The position numbers and the translations under genes were made by a program. 46,691 nucleotides of DNA from Chlorobiaceae bacterium. Lineage in GTDB: Bacteria; Bacteroidota; Chlorobiia; Chlorobiales; Chlorobiaceae. Of the stretch, positions 6,814 to 16,629 are shown one piece after another. The notes under the pieces are model-generated. The model made no database searches, was not told the origin of the DNA, and saw nothing but the letters and a program-made list of their open reading frames with translations. The number at the start of each line of letters is the position of its first letter. Positions within the stretch are counted from its first letter, which is position 1. The stretch lies in assembly GCA_013334755.1 (NCBI GenBank), contig JAAXWX010000012.1:1-46691 (forward strand), in the 5' to 3' direction.

Positions 6814-9195
6814 TTATTCTATGACAAGGTCAATCGTACGGCGTTGCAGATCCACACTGTTCACCTTGACCTTTACCCTCTGGCCAATCTGAAGTCGTTT
6901 CTTTCGCCGTTTGCCAACGAGGGAGTAGGTTGCTTCGTCATATTCGTAATAGTCGTCAGTGAGATTACGCATATGCACCATGCCTTCGATGGCAAAATCA
7001 ACCATTCTTACATAGATGCCGTAATCGGTCGCTCCTGAGATAACGCCGGGATATACCTTGCCGACATGGCTTGCCATATACTCAACCTGCTTGAGCTTGA
7101 TCGACTCCCGCTCCGCCTCCACGGCGCTTTTTTCACGCTCGTTGGATATCTGGCAGACCGTCTGGATCTTGCCGGTCAATTCAGCAAGGCGAGTTGCAGA
7201 GATTTTCCGGCGTTTCTTCCGGAGGTTCTCATACTCAAAGAGCATACGGTGCACAATCAGGTCGGGATAGCGCCTGATAGGCGAGGTAAAGTGCGTGTAA
7301 TGTTCAAAGCCGAGACCATAATGGCCAACATTGTCGCCGGTATAAACCGCCTTCGACATGCAGCGCAGCACCAGCTCGCTGACCAGAAACTCAATATTGG
7401 AGCCCTTAACCTGCTGAAGGAGCTGTCGAAGTGCTGAAGCTGAAACAATCGGCCCCTCTTTGCCCCTGTTCAGCTTGAGATCAAAGCCGAGCCTCTTGAC
7501 AAAATTAGCAAGAATGAGCACCTTTTCCTGCTGGGGAGCGCCATGCACCCTGTAGATCACCGGCTGTGGCTCCTTCTTGTTCTCCTTGAAAGTCCTGGTC
7601 AGATATTTCGCCACCTTGCGATTGGCAAGCAGCATGAATTCCTCAATGAGACGATGGCTGCCAAGGCGCTCTTTCTTCATAACTTCAAGCGGCTCGCCCT
7701 TGCTGCCAAGCTTGAATCGCACCTCCTCGGTTTCAAAATCGAGCCCGCCATGCTTGAAGCGCTTTTCACGCAGGATAACACTGAGGCGATCAAGTAATTG
7801 CAGCTCAGCAACAAAATCGCCCTTTCCACGCTTCAGAATCTCCTCGACATCTTCATAAGCAAAACGACGCTTGGAGTGAATAACCGTTTTATTGAACTCA
7901 TGCTTGCGAACTTCACCATCGGCGGTCATCGTCAGAAACACTGAAAATGCCATCCGGTCAACACCGGGGTTGAGGCTGCATATCTGTTCAGAAAGCCGTG
8001 CAGGCAACATAGGAATCACCCGGTCAACAAGATAGACCGAGGTTGCCCTTTTCAGTGCCTCGCGGTCAAGAGGAGAGTTTTCAGGCACATAGTGCGATAC
8101 ATCGGCAATATGGACACCAATCTTGTATTGCCCGTCATCAAGCAATTCAACCGATAGGGCGTCATCAAAATCCTTCGCATCGACAGGATCAATTGTAAAA
8201 ACCACTTTGTCGCGGATATCAAGGCGGCCTTTAAGATCATCGTCGGTAATACCCTCACGAATGGAGGCAGCAAAATCAAGCAATTGTTTGTCGAAAGTTT
8301 CGTCAATCCCGCGGCTCCGGGCAATGGCGCTCACTTCAACCGCAGAATCTCCAGCCTGACCAAGAATCTCAAGCACCTTCGCCTGGATCTGCCCCTCCTT
8401 GCTGAAATCAAGCTCCCCGACGAGCACTTTCTGGCCATCTGCCGCCTTGAGGGAATTTCTGACAGGCACGATGATTTCAGGCAGCAACTTCCTGTCGTCA
8501 GCCTTCAGAACAAACCTGCGGTTCGCCTTGGTCAACGTACCGACAATCGTGCTTATACGCCGGGAAATCACCTTCTGGACCGCACCTTCGCAACGCTGAT
8601 GGGGGGTGGATTTCGAGGAATAGGTATCCGGCACCTTGGCCACAAGCACCTCGACTTCGTCGCCGTGAATGGAGAGGCCCATATCGCCAGCCTTGATAAA
8701 AATATCGTCATCGAACCCGTCGACATCAACAAAACCGTAGCCGTTGGGATGTGTCGAAATATGGCCGGTATAGCTTTTAGCTACCGTATACTGCTTCTTT
8801 CCGGGAAGAGGAAAGGGTTTGACATGTTCAAGATGATCTTCATAGGTAGTGGCCTCTGTGCCCGACATCCCGTAACAGCGGTTGGAGTCCTTGTCAACGG
8901 CACCCTCTTCCTGCAGTTTATGCAGCACATACCAGAAACCGGGAAGCTGTTTTGATTCGGTATACCCCAGAGCTTTAGCCAGCTCTACTGACTTGAAGCG
9001 CTCACCATCATGATCGGCAAAAAAGGTTACAATTTCAGCAGCAAGAGAACTTTCTCCGCGCCTGAAAAGAAACTCATTGATAAGGATATGATCATTCGGT
9101 TTTACCCGCTCACCGGTAAACTGCACGGACGGTTTGTAACTCTTTCCGGGTGTTTTTGATTTTCGTTTATATCGCTCTCTTGCCACTACATTCAA
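6814..9195 (-). CDS. rnr: Ribonuclease R, 3'-5' exoribonuclease (793 aa)
   Basis: RNase R degrades structured RNA from the 3' end. Domain order is complete: a basic N-terminus and winged helix (about residues 30-95), two cold-shock-like RNA-binding domains (about 130-280), the catalytic RNB domain with the metal-binding aspartate cluster in [17 protein letters not shown], the conserved [20 protein letters not shown], and a C-terminal S1 domain ([18 protein letters not shown]). It stops right after the S1 domain, without the long lysine-rich tail of the Escherichia coli enzyme. The track start is a TTG; a GTG three codons later is an alternative, and neither has a strong ribosome-binding site. 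Confidence 0.95.
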   Translation of the reverse strand: MNVVARERYKRKSKTPGKSYKPSVQFTGERVKPNDHILINEFLFRRGESSLAAEIVTFFADHDGERFKSVELAKALGYTESKQLPGFWYVLHKLQEEGAVDKDSNRCYGMSGTEATTYEDHLEHVKPFPLPGKKQYTVAKSYTGHISTHPNGYGFVDVDGFDDDIFIKAGDMGLSIHGDEVEVLVAKVPDTYSSKSTPHQRCEGAVQKVISRRISTIVGTLTKANRRFVLKADDRKLLPEIIVPVRNSLKAADGQKVLVGELDFSKEGQIQAKVLEILGQAGDSAVEVSAIARSRGIDETFDKQLLDFAASIREGITDDDLKGRLDIRDKVVFTIDPVDAKDFDDALSVELLDDGQYKIGVHIADVSHYVPENSPLDREALKRATSVYLVDRVIPMLPARLSEQICSLNPGVDRMAFSVFLTMTADGEVRKHEFNKTVIHSKRRFAYEDVEEILKRGKGDFVAELQLLDRLSVILREKRFKHGGLDFETEEVRFKLGSKGEPLEVMKKERLGSHRLIEEFMLLANRKVAKYLTRTFKENKKEPQPVIYRVHGAPQQEKVLILANFVKRLGFDLKLNRGKEGPIVSASALRQLLQQVKGSNIEFLVSELVLRCMSKAVYTGDNVGHYGLGFEHYTHFTSPIRRYPDLIVHRMLFEYENLRKKRRKISATRLAELTGKIQTVCQISNEREKSAVEAERESIKLKQVEYMASHVGKVYPGVISGATDYGIYVRMVDFAIEGMVHMRNLTDDYYEYDEATYSLVGKRRKKRLQIGQRVKVKVNSVDLQRRTIDLVIE

Positions 9196-9417
9196 TCGTT
9201 TATGTTACCCATGATACTGCAAATACCTGTAAGGCATCCTGAAGAGAATGATTAACTACAGATACGTTAATGGTCTGCTTCAGGGGAGTATTGCAGAGGA
9301 ATACGACCATGACTAAAACTTCATTGTATTAACATAATGAAAAAGAAGCCATAAAACACCTTGTGCTGTATCGATTTTCCTTTTGTTCGCCACACTTGTC
9401 TTTTTTTTTCGCAATAT

Positions 9418-9517
9418 TCAGCACTATGAATCCATGCTATTCATAAAATCCCCACTGCAACTCAAACCCCGCAAGCAAACAGAAGTTCACCCTGAAAACT
9501 CCGGATAAACAAAGAAT
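9418..9517 (-). pseudogene. Decayed fragment of a corA 3' end
   Basis: This non-coding stretch aligns with the 3' part of the intact corA gene (13377-13475) at roughly 73 percent by eye, with one single-base gap. Read on the minus strand it gives SGVFRVNFCLLAGFELQW then GFYE-stop, against AGVYGMNFRFMPGLEWQW then GFYAL in CorA: the conserved GMNF loop has decayed and a stop lies in the last membrane helix. It directly follows the xfp stop codon. The rest of the 343-base gap between xfp and rnr (9196-9538) holds nothing else recognisable. Confidence 0.75.
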
Positions 9518-9538
9518 ACCTGCATACTGAAAAAGCAC

Positions 9539-11926
9539 TTATCTCATCCATTGCCAGTTCCGGATTTCCGGCATATCCTCCCCATATTGGCGGATGTACT
9601 CCTTGTGGGCGATCAGCTTGTCGCGCACATGCTGTTTCACATAAGCCGCACGCTGCCTGAGACGCGGCACCCGCTCCACTACATCGGCGACAAGATGGAA
9701 CCGGTCAAGATCGTTCATCACCACCATATCAAAAGGCGTGGTGGTTGTTCCCTCCTCCTTGTATCCCCTGACATGCAGATTTTTGTGATTGGTACGCCGG
9801 TAAGTCAGGCGGTGAATCAGCCAGGGATAGCCGTGATAGGCAAAAATAATCGGCTTGTCGGTGGTAAAAATATCATCAAAATCCCGCTCTTTCAGCCCGT
9901 GAGGATGTTCTTCGCTGGGCTGAAGGGTCATAAGATCAACAACATTGACCACACGAATCTTGAGATCGGGAATTTTGTCCCGTAAAATATCGACAGCAGC
10001 GAGAGTCTCAAGCGTTGGAACATCACCTGCGCAGGCCATGACCACATCCGGATCACCATCTTCGGAGTCATTTGAAGCCCACTCCCAAATACCGATACCG
10101 CTGGTGCAGTGCCTGACAGCAGCATCCATGTCAAGCCACTGCCAGGCGGGCTGTTTGCCGGCAACAATCACGTTGATATAATTGCGCGAACGCAGACAGT
10201 GATCGGTAACCGAAAGCAGTGTGTTGGCATCAGGCGGAAGATAGACCCGGATTACATCAGCTTTCTTGTTGACAACATGATCGATAAAACCCGGATCCTG
10301 ATGGGAAAACCCGTTATTGTCCTGCTGCCACACATGGGAGGTTAACAGATAGTTCAGTGAGGCAATAGGCCGCCGCCAGGGAATTTCATCATTGGTTATT
10401 TTCAGCCACTTTGCATGCTGATTGAACATCGAATCGATAATGTGGATAAAAGCCTCATAACAGGAAAACAAACCATGCCTGCCAGTCAGCAGATAGCCCT
10501 CCAGCCAGCCCTGGCAGGTATGCTCGGAAAGAATCTCCATAACCCTGCCGTTCCGGGAAAGATTTTCGTCATAAGGCATGATGGTGTCCATCCATGTTCG
10601 GTCGGTAACTTCAAAAAGCGATCCAAGCCTGTTGGATGCGGTTTCATCAGGTCCGAATACCCTGAAATTGGAGTCGTGCTCATTCTGTTTCATGACATCC
10701 CGCAAAAAAGCCCCCATGACCCTTGTCGCTTCAGCCTTGACAGATCCAGGTGAAGGCACGGAGACCGCATACTCCCTGTAATCAGGCATATGCAGTGACT
10801 TCAGGAGCAATCCTCCGTTGGCATGAGGATTATCACCCATCCGCCTCTGCCCTTTAGGCGCAAGCTCTTTCAGTTCCGGCTTCAGCGCACCTTCGGCAGT
10901 GAACAACTCTTCCGGCCGGTAGCTCTTCATCCACTCTTCAAGCAGCACAAGGTGGGCTGGATTTTCCCTCACGGCTGAAAAAGGCACCTGATGGGAACGC
11001 CAGAAATCCTCGGTTTTTTTGCCATCAACTTCCTTAGGCCCGGTCCACCCTTTTGGAGAGCGCAGCACGATCATTGGCCAGGACGGCCTTTCCGTCACTC
11101 CATGTTCCCTGGCTTCACGCTGAATTCCGGCAATCTCGTCAAAACAGCTATCGAGTGCTGCAGCCATCTTCTGATGCATGATTTCAGGATCGGAACCTTC
11201 AACAAAATAGGGTTTGTATCCGTACCCTTTCATCAGGCTTTCCAGCTCATCGTGCGGCAAACGGGCAAGAAAAGCGGGATTGGCAATTTTATAACCGTTC
11301 AGATGCAGAATCGGAAGAACAGCCCCGTCACGGGCCGGGTTAAGAAACTTGTTTGAATGCCACGATGTGGCAAGAGGGCCGGTTTCAGCTTCACCGTCAC
11401 CCACCACACAAGCCGCAACCAGATCAGGATTGTCAAAAACCGCTCCAAAAGCATGAGAGAGCGCATAACCCAGCTCTCCACCTTCATGGATGGAGCCGGG
11501 AGTTTCAGGCGCAACATGGCTCGGAATACCCCCTGGAAAGGAGAACTGGCGGAACAACTTCTTCATACCAGCCGAATCTTCCGGAATATTGGGATAATAC
11601 TCGCTGTACGTGCCTTCGAGCCAGACGTTGGCCACAATAGCGGGACCGCCATGCCCCGGTCCGGCAAGATAGATCATATTAAGGTTGCGCCGGCATATCA
11701 CCCGGTTAAGATGGGCGTAGATAAAATTAAGGCCCGGTGTCGTTCCCCAGTGCCCCAGAAGACGCGGCTTGACCTGCTCAGGCTTCAGCGGTTCGCGGAG
11801 CAGCGGATTATCCATCAGGTAGATCTGGCCGACAGAGAGATAGTTCGCCGCACGCCAGTAAGCATCAATGCGCTGCCGTTCATCGCGCGAAAGCGGGCCT
11901 TCAGGTGAGAGTGGATAGTGATCCAT
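9539..11926 (-). CDS. xfp: D-xylulose-5-phosphate/D-fructose-6-phosphate phosphoketolase (795 aa)
   Basis: Thiamine diphosphate enzyme that splits xylulose 5-phosphate (and usually fructose 6-phosphate) with phosphate into acetyl phosphate plus glyceraldehyde 3-phosphate (or erythrose 4-phosphate). Signatures are [18 protein letters not shown] near the N-terminus, the cofactor motif [19 protein letters not shown], the central [20 protein letters not shown] and the C-terminal domain [13 protein letters not shown]. Length is normal. It lies 40 bases after ackA on the same strand, so acetyl phosphate made here would be used by acetate kinase to make ATP. No strong ribosome-binding site precedes the ATG. 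Confidence 0.96.
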   Translation of the reverse strand: MDHYPLSPEGPLSRDERQRIDAYWRAANYLSVGQIYLMDNPLLREPLKPEQVKPRLLGHWGTTPGLNFIYAHLNRVICRRNLNMIYLAGPGHGGPAIVANVWLEGTYSEYYPNIPEDSAGMKKLFRQFSFPGGIPSHVAPETPGSIHEGGELGYALSHAFGAVFDNPDLVAACVVGDGEAETGPLATSWHSNKFLNPARDGAVLPILHLNGYKIANPAFLARLPHDELESLMKGYGYKPYFVEGSDPEIMHQKMAAALDSCFDEIAGIQREAREHGVTERPSWPMIVLRSPKGWTGPKEVDGKKTEDFWRSHQVPFSAVRENPAHLVLLEEWMKSYRPEELFTAEGALKPELKELAPKGQRRMGDNPHANGGLLLKSLHMPDYREYAVSVPSPGSVKAEATRVMGAFLRDVMKQNEHDSNFRVFGPDETASNRLGSLFEVTDRTWMDTIMPYDENLSRNGRVMEILSEHTCQGWLEGYLLTGRHGLFSCYEAFIHIIDSMFNQHAKWLKITNDEIPWRRPIASLNYLLTSHVWQQDNNGFSHQDPGFIDHVVNKKADVIRVYLPPDANTLLSVTDHCLRSRNYINVIVAGKQPAWQWLDMDAAVRHCTSGIGIWEWASNDSEDGDPDVVMACAGDVPTLETLAAVDILRDKIPDLKIRVVNVVDLMTLQPSEEHPHGLKERDFDDIFTTDKPIIFAYHGYPWLIHRLTYRRTNHKNLHVRGYKEEGTTTTPFDMVVMNDLDRFHLVADVVERVPRLRQRAAYVKQHVRDKLIAHKEYIRQYGEDMPEIRNWQWMR

Positions 11927-11966
11927 AAATTCAGGGTTTTAAATGAAGAAGAAGCTGCATTATGCA

Positions 11967-13169
11967 TTACGGGCGGTAAACAGTGCCAGCAACAATATCC
12001 AATGTGTGCCGGACTATCATCAGCTCTTCGTTTGTTGCAATAACCCTGACAGTAACCGCACTGCCATCAGGCGAAATAACCGGTGATGACACAACGTTAC
12101 GGGACGCCTCAACAAAAACACCCAGAAACCCAAGCCCTTCGCAGATACGCCTGCGGATTTCAGCGGCATGTTCACCAATCCCTCCTGAAAAAACAAGGGT
12201 ATCAAGACCACCCATCACGGCTGCATAAGAGCCGAGACACATTTTCGCCCTGTAACAGAACATATCAACAGCTTCGCGGGCTTTAAGGTTCTGTGACTCC
12301 ATCGAAAGCAAAACCTGCATGTCATCACTGATCCCTGAAATGCCCAGCAATCCTGATTGACGGTTGACCATAGCCTTGATCTCTGCCGCATTCATTTTAT
12401 CCTGCTGCAAAAGAAAGAGAATAACCCCCGGATCAAGATCTCCTGTGCGGGTACTCATTACAAGCCCGCCCGCAGGAGAAAACCCCATGGTGGTATCAAT
12501 ACTTCTGTGCTCCTTCACTGCCGCCATGCTGGCGCCATGACCCAGATGGGCAAGAATGATCCTCCCCCGAGCAGCCTCACTGCCCCCCTGCCGTTCAAGC
12601 TCACTCAGCAGATACTCATAGGAAAGGCCATGAAAACCGTAACGCCGCACCCCTTCACTTCGAATCGATTCCGGAAGCGGATAAAAGCGCGCGACAGAAG
12701 GCATGGAGGTGTGAAATGAAGTATCGAAGCACATCACCTGAAGTGTTCCGGGAAAAAGTTTCGAGACTTGGCCAACTGCCTTCAACGCCTGTGGAAGATG
12801 CTCCGGAGCATAGGGCACCAGTTCCTCGAGTGATGCAATTAATTCAGGGGAAACCACCTGCGGGCGGGAGTAATGGGGACCACCATGCACCATACGATGG
12901 CCTATGGCATCAGGCTTATATAATGCCCCTTGTGACACTAACCAGGAAAAGAGATAATCACATGCCGCATCATGATCCGGCACAGTAACGCTTTCACTGA
13001 CAATCGTGATGCCCCGATCGTCTCTGACAACAAACCCTCCACCCTCATGACCAATCCGTATCAGCGAACCAGTAAGCAAAAGCTTTTCTGCCTCACCGGT
13101 TTCATACAATGCAAATTTGATACTTGATGAGCCGGTATTGAGCGCAAGTATTTTTTTCAGCTCTTTCAT
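11967..13169 (-). CDS. ackA: Acetate kinase (400 aa)
   Basis: Transfers phosphate between acetyl phosphate and ADP. The ASKHA fold motifs are present: LALNTGSSSIKFALYE at the N-terminus, HRMVHGGPHYS, FDTSFHTSMP, YGFHGLSYEYLL, STRTGDLDPGVI and FSGGIGEHAAEIRRRI. Two conserved strings deviate from common AckA: HLGHGAS instead of HLGNGAS, and SPAGGLVMSTRTGD instead of the usual TPLEG-type string. This suggests a divergent subfamily that travels with phosphoketolase. It is the first gene of the ackA-xfp pair. Substrate specificity for acetate is inferred from the neighbour. Confidence 0.94.
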   Translation of the reverse strand: MKELKKILALNTGSSSIKFALYETGEAEKLLLTGSLIRIGHEGGGFVVRDDRGITIVSESVTVPDHDAACDYLFSWLVSQGALYKPDAIGHRMVHGGPHYSRPQVVSPELIASLEELVPYAPEHLPQALKAVGQVSKLFPGTLQVMCFDTSFHTSMPSVARFYPLPESIRSEGVRRYGFHGLSYEYLLSELERQGGSEAARGRIILAHLGHGASMAAVKEHRSIDTTMGFSPAGGLVMSTRTGDLDPGVILFLLQQDKMNAAEIKAMVNRQSGLLGISGISDDMQVLLSMESQNLKAREAVDMFCYRAKMCLGSYAAVMGGLDTLVFSGGIGEHAAEIRRRICEGLGFLGVFVEASRNVVSSPVISPDGSAVTVRVIATNEELMIVRHTLDIVAGTVYRP

Positions 13170-13329
13170 AACATTTCTCTATACTCAAACCCTTTTCGCC
13201 TGGCCTCCTGAATATTCCTTTGAACCAACAGCAGCCAAAGAATCTCCTGATTTCCATATACATAGCGCCACCGGCTCATGACAACTCGAAATAAATGAAC
13301 AGAGTTGATTTTCAATCTCGTATACCCTG

Positions 13330-14457
13330 TCAAAACCACTTTCTTGTGCGGAAATAAACCATCATGCCCATGAAAATCAGCACCATAACTCCAAGCAGCG
13401 CATAAAATCCCCACTGCCACTCAAGACCCGGCATGAAACGGAAGTTCATGCCATATACTCCGGCCAAAAAAGAAAGCGGCATGAAAATCGTGGCAATAGT
13501 GGTCAGCACCTTCATGATTTCGTTCATCCGGTTATTGACAATGGCCAGCCAGGTATCATACATCCCGATAACGATGTCACGATAAGTTTCAATCGTCTCT
13601 ATAATAAGAATGACATTATCATAGACATCCCTGAAAAAACGCCACGTTGCTTCATCATCAATCACCTTGTAATGATCCCGGCTGATGCTGTTTATGATCT
13701 CCCTCAACGGCCATACAGATTTCCTTAAAAGAATGACCTCCTTTTTCAGAGCATAAATCGACTGAAAAGTCTCCTTGCCTGACGTAGTGAACAGTTCCTG
13801 ATCAAGCAGTTCAATACGCTCTTCAAGCTGCTCAAGAACGCCGAAATAATTGTCCACAACAGCATCAATGAGGGTATAGGCAAGATAATCAGCCCCCCGT
13901 TTTCTAAGCGCTGTCCCTGAGCTTTTGATCCGTTCCCTGACAGTATCAAACATATCCCCCGGTTTTTCCTGAAAAGTCAGAACATAGTTGCTGCCAATCA
14001 CAACACTCAACTGTTCTTCAACAGCGTTTCCTGTTTCCTGTTCAACTTCAAGCGTTCTAAGAACAAGAAATAGATAGCTTTCAAAATCCTCGATTTTGGG
14101 TCGCTGCCCGGTTTGCAGAATATCTTCAAGGGTCAGTGGATGAATACCGAACAATTTCCCGGCCGCCTCAACTACCGAAACATCATGAAGACCGTCAATA
14201 TTGATCCAGAGAACCCGCTGTTTATCTTTCCAGACAGCACATTCAGCAAAATTCTCCACCGACATATGAAACTCACGTTCTTCATCGTAACCGAAAACAG
14301 AAATGGCGGAAAAGTCAGTTTTCTGTTCACCGATATGAATCAGAGTCCCTGCAGGCTGGCCTATTGTCTTTGAACGATTCCGCATCATTTTTCTTATAGG
14401 CCTGCCCGATGCGTGAACAACCTTTTCTTTCGATCGGATACTTTTTTTGCGTTTCAT
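13330..14457 (-). CDS. corA: CorA family magnesium/cobalt transporter (375 aa)
   Basis: Pentameric divalent-metal channel of the inner membrane. A large cytoplasmic domain (to about residue 305) ends in two membrane helices: MPLSFLAGVYGMNF, with the signature GMNF at the pore entrance, and YALLGVMVLIFMGMMVYF, with a basic cytoplasmic tail (RTRKWF). ATG at 14457 (MKRKKSIRSK) is preferred over the upstream TTG at 14484, which would add nine residues. The 3' end is duplicated as a relic at 9418-9517, on the far side of ackA-xfp. The 160 bases between corA and ackA show no gene. Confidence 0.93.
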   Translation of the reverse strand: MKRKKSIRSKEKVVHASGRPIRKMMRNRSKTIGQPAGTLIHIGEQKTDFSAISVFGYDEEREFHMSVENFAECAVWKDKQRVLWINIDGLHDVSVVEAAGKLFGIHPLTLEDILQTGQRPKIEDFESYLFLVLRTLEVEQETGNAVEEQLSVVIGSNYVLTFQEKPGDMFDTVRERIKSSGTALRKRGADYLAYTLIDAVVDNYFGVLEQLEERIELLDQELFTTSGKETFQSIYALKKEVILLRKSVWPLREIINSISRDHYKVIDDEATWRFFRDVYDNVILIIETIETYRDIVIGMYDTWLAIVNNRMNEIMKVLTTIATIFMPLSFLAGVYGMNFRFMPGLEWQWGFYALLGVMVLIFMGMMVYFRTRKWF

Positions 14458-14484
14458 AAAACAGATAAGGTTATCGCAATTCAA

Positions 14485-14981
14485 TTCTGACGTTCGTTGA
14501 AGAAATCAGTTCAGCTATGAACAGGGCAAGGCCTCAGGAAATATACGTGCGGTTCTGCCATATTAACATACAACTAACCCGGCTGGCTTTCAGAATTACT
14601 GATAGCTGTTTTTCGTCTGAAAAGCTGTAACCGGAGGCTCCGGCCCTCTCAATGCAGCTGCTCGGGAGTATTCCGATTCAGTATTTCTCATGCATGACAC
14701 AGAATGGTTGCATCCTGCTCTATGACTTTCACCATTTGCGGCTTCGGGTACCTGGCAAGATTAACATTTGCAGCCCTTGCAGAGTAATTGTTCAGGATAA
14801 AGCGAAACGGTTATCCGCTCGTTGTGTTGCTCCGCTCGATATCGGTGCAGACAATCGAGGATAGAAATACCGATCTCAGACTACGCTAAAGATAAGACAT
14901 TCACCGATAAAAAATCCGGCTCACTGACACCCGCCGGAGTCAAAGGGGGTGCTGACCAGCATGCAGATGGCATGGTAACGA
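14485..14981. other. Non-coding stretch, possibly decayed gene
   Basis: Nothing convincing is found in these 497 bases. An ATG frame at 14652-14864 (70 codons) has no ribosome-binding site and no family. On the minus strand the same bases give protein-like pieces in two frames interrupted by stops, so an eroded gene is possible. No hairpin with a T-run is seen. Confidence 0.3.
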
Positions 14982-15824
14982 TCAACATGATCCTGATGAA
15001 CGCTCTCGTAATTCTGCAGCAACAACTTGTCGGCCAATCGCATGCACGAGGCCGGGAGCAATGCGGTAAACCAGCGCTGTCAGACGGGCACGGGCAGGGA
15101 CAAGAATAAGAGCCCGGTTGCTTTCCACACCACGCAGGACTGCATGAACCATCTTGTCCGCCGGACAGGGAGAGCCGGCAAGCCGTTCAAGATAGCGACG
15201 GACATTCGGTCGCCAGGGAACCTCGTGCAGGTCAAGAGGTGTCCCTGCATCCAGAAGAGGAGTATCAACAGCTGCAGGACAAATGGCACTGACTCGAACG
15301 CCATAGCGGGCAGCCTCGACACGAAGGCTTGACGTGAGTCCGACGACGGCGTGCTTCGTCATGGCATAGGATGAGAGGAGCGGTGATGGAGCAAGGCCTG
15401 CCAGAGATGCCATGTTCACGATATGGCCTCCACGCTGCCGGATCATCAACGGATATGCGGCAACCGTGCCATTCACCACTCCACGGATGTTGACATCAAT
15501 GATCCGGTCAACATGCTCAATCTCAAAATCATGGAACTCACCTGCTATGATGATCCCTGCATTGTTAAAGAGGAAATCAATACGACCGAACTCTTTTGCT
15601 ACGTTCTCTATGACCTCGCGCACCGCTGGAGCATCACGTACATCAAGCACCAGAGGATGAGCTTCAGGGCCTAACGCCTGAGCGGCACGCCTGATTCCTG
15701 TGCTGTCAATATCGGTGACCCAGACTTCCGCACCACGAGCGATCAACGCTTTTGCAAGTGCGAGTCCGATACCGGAAGCGGCTCCGGTCACGACGACGCT
15801 TTTACCTTCCCAGTATCTCTTCAT
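14982..15824 (-). CDS. Short-chain dehydrogenase/reductase (280 aa)
   Basis: Classical SDR oxidoreductase with NAD(P)-binding TGAASGIGLALA near the N-terminus, an acidic residue after the second strand (VWVTDID) that favours NAD over NADP, the structural NNAG motif, a catalytic Ser in NMASLAG, and Tyr-Lys in SSYAMTKHAVVG. The C-terminus is extended and basic compared with a minimal SDR. The substrate is unknown. ATG at 15824 puts the Rossmann motif about ten residues in, as is usual; a TTG at 15839 would add five residues. It stands alone on its strand, with a truncated deaminase gene starting 230 bases upstream on the other strand. Confidence 0.88.
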   Translation of the reverse strand: MKRYWEGKSVVVTGAASGIGLALAKALIARGAEVWVTDIDSTGIRRAAQALGPEAHPLVLDVRDAPAVREVIENVAKEFGRIDFLFNNAGIIIAGEFHDFEIEHVDRIIDVNIRGVVNGTVAAYPLMIRQRGGHIVNMASLAGLAPSPLLSSYAMTKHAVVGLTSSLRVEAARYGVRVSAICPAAVDTPLLDAGTPLDLHEVPWRPNVRRYLERLAGSPCPADKMVHAVLRGVESNRALILVPARARLTALVYRIAPGLVHAIGRQVVAAELRERSSGSC

Positions 15825-16053
15825 GGCCTGGTGATTCAATTATATCCCTGAACAATACCAATAGATAAACTGCCCGACAAGAGATTGTATTTGTACACTC
15901 CATCACAAGTTGCTGAAACATCGTCAGTGTTCCAGAATGAAAGATCCCGCAGTAGTGTATTTTTACCATATTAGTATGGATTTTCATAAATTACAAAGGT
16001 TAAGGAACGAACAGCAAGGATTCTGTTATCCATACACAACCTCCTTTCGCCCT

Positions 16054-16386
16054 ATGAATTCGCTTGCCGGTTTTATTGCAGGCTTACCGAAAGCGGAACT
16101 GCACCTGCACCTTGAAGGAACGCTTCAACCTGAGCTGATGATTGCCATCGGGAAACGCAACGGGGTCTCACTTCCCTTCCCCGATGCCAAAGCGGCACGA
16201 AAGGCTTACCACTTCAGTGACCTGCAGTCATTCCTCGACATCTACTACCGGTCTACCGCTGTCCTGATCACCGAAGAGGATTTCTACGATCTGACTATTG
16301 CCTACCTGCGCAAGGCGGCATCGCAGCATGTCCGGCATGCTGCGATTTTTTTTTTAACGAACACTTCCGTGAATTTCCCTCGATAG
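16054..16386 (+). pseudogene. Adenosine deaminase, truncated after about 95 residues
   Basis: The frame begins like adenosine deaminase: GLPKAELHLHLEGTLQPELM carries the metal-binding His-x-His and the following conserved residues, and AYLRKAASQHVRHAAIFF matches the next conserved strand. A complete enzyme is about 340 residues; here the frame passes through a run of ten T (16346-16355) and ends with ten unrelated residues. The barrel, the catalytic Glu and the later metal-binding His and Asp residues are all absent, so it cannot be active. After the T-run another frame gives EHFREFPSIGVLNT and a stop, also not deaminase-like. The most likely reading is a deletion with its end at or near the T-run. 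ATG at 16054 is chosen because homology starts there. Confidence 0.8.
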
Positions 16387-16506
16387 GGGTACTCAACACC
16401 TGACTGAAGCAGCCCTCATCATCCCCTCTCCCTTAAAAAAACATCTTTAAACAGCAGCAAAACTGAGTACACCAATCGCTTTAACAAACAAATAAATCTG
16501 CGCAAT

Positions 16507-16520
16507 GACACGGAAATGTC
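16507..16520 (+). promoter_or_regulatory. Inverted repeat upstream of nifV
   Basis: GACA-CGGAAA-TGTC is an inverted repeat with a six-base centre, 110 bases before the nifV start, in a strongly AT-rich region. It could be a dimeric regulator site. It does not match the NifA upstream activator pattern (TGT-N10-ACA), and no convincing -24/-12 sigma-54 promoter was found. Confidence 0.25.
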
Positions 16521-16629
16521 TAAAATATTATTATATTTTTTTATATAACCCTTATTTATTTAGGTTTTATACACGAAAACCTTAAATTAAAAATGGAAGC
16601 GTTTTACTCACAGAAGAAACCGCCAGAAT

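Noticed and set aside
13166-13420. 84-codon minus-strand frame between corA and ackA
   Set aside because: It overlaps the corA 3' end in another frame and has no family resemblance.
14652-14864. 70-codon plus-strand ORF and possible PilZ-like relic on the minus strand
   Set aside because: The plus frame has no support, and the minus-strand similarity is broken by stops and too weak to name.
16390-16629. Sigma-54 (-24/-12) promoter and NifA activator site before nifV
   Set aside because: No TGGCAC-N5-TTGC pattern and no TGT-N10-ACA site could be found by eye.
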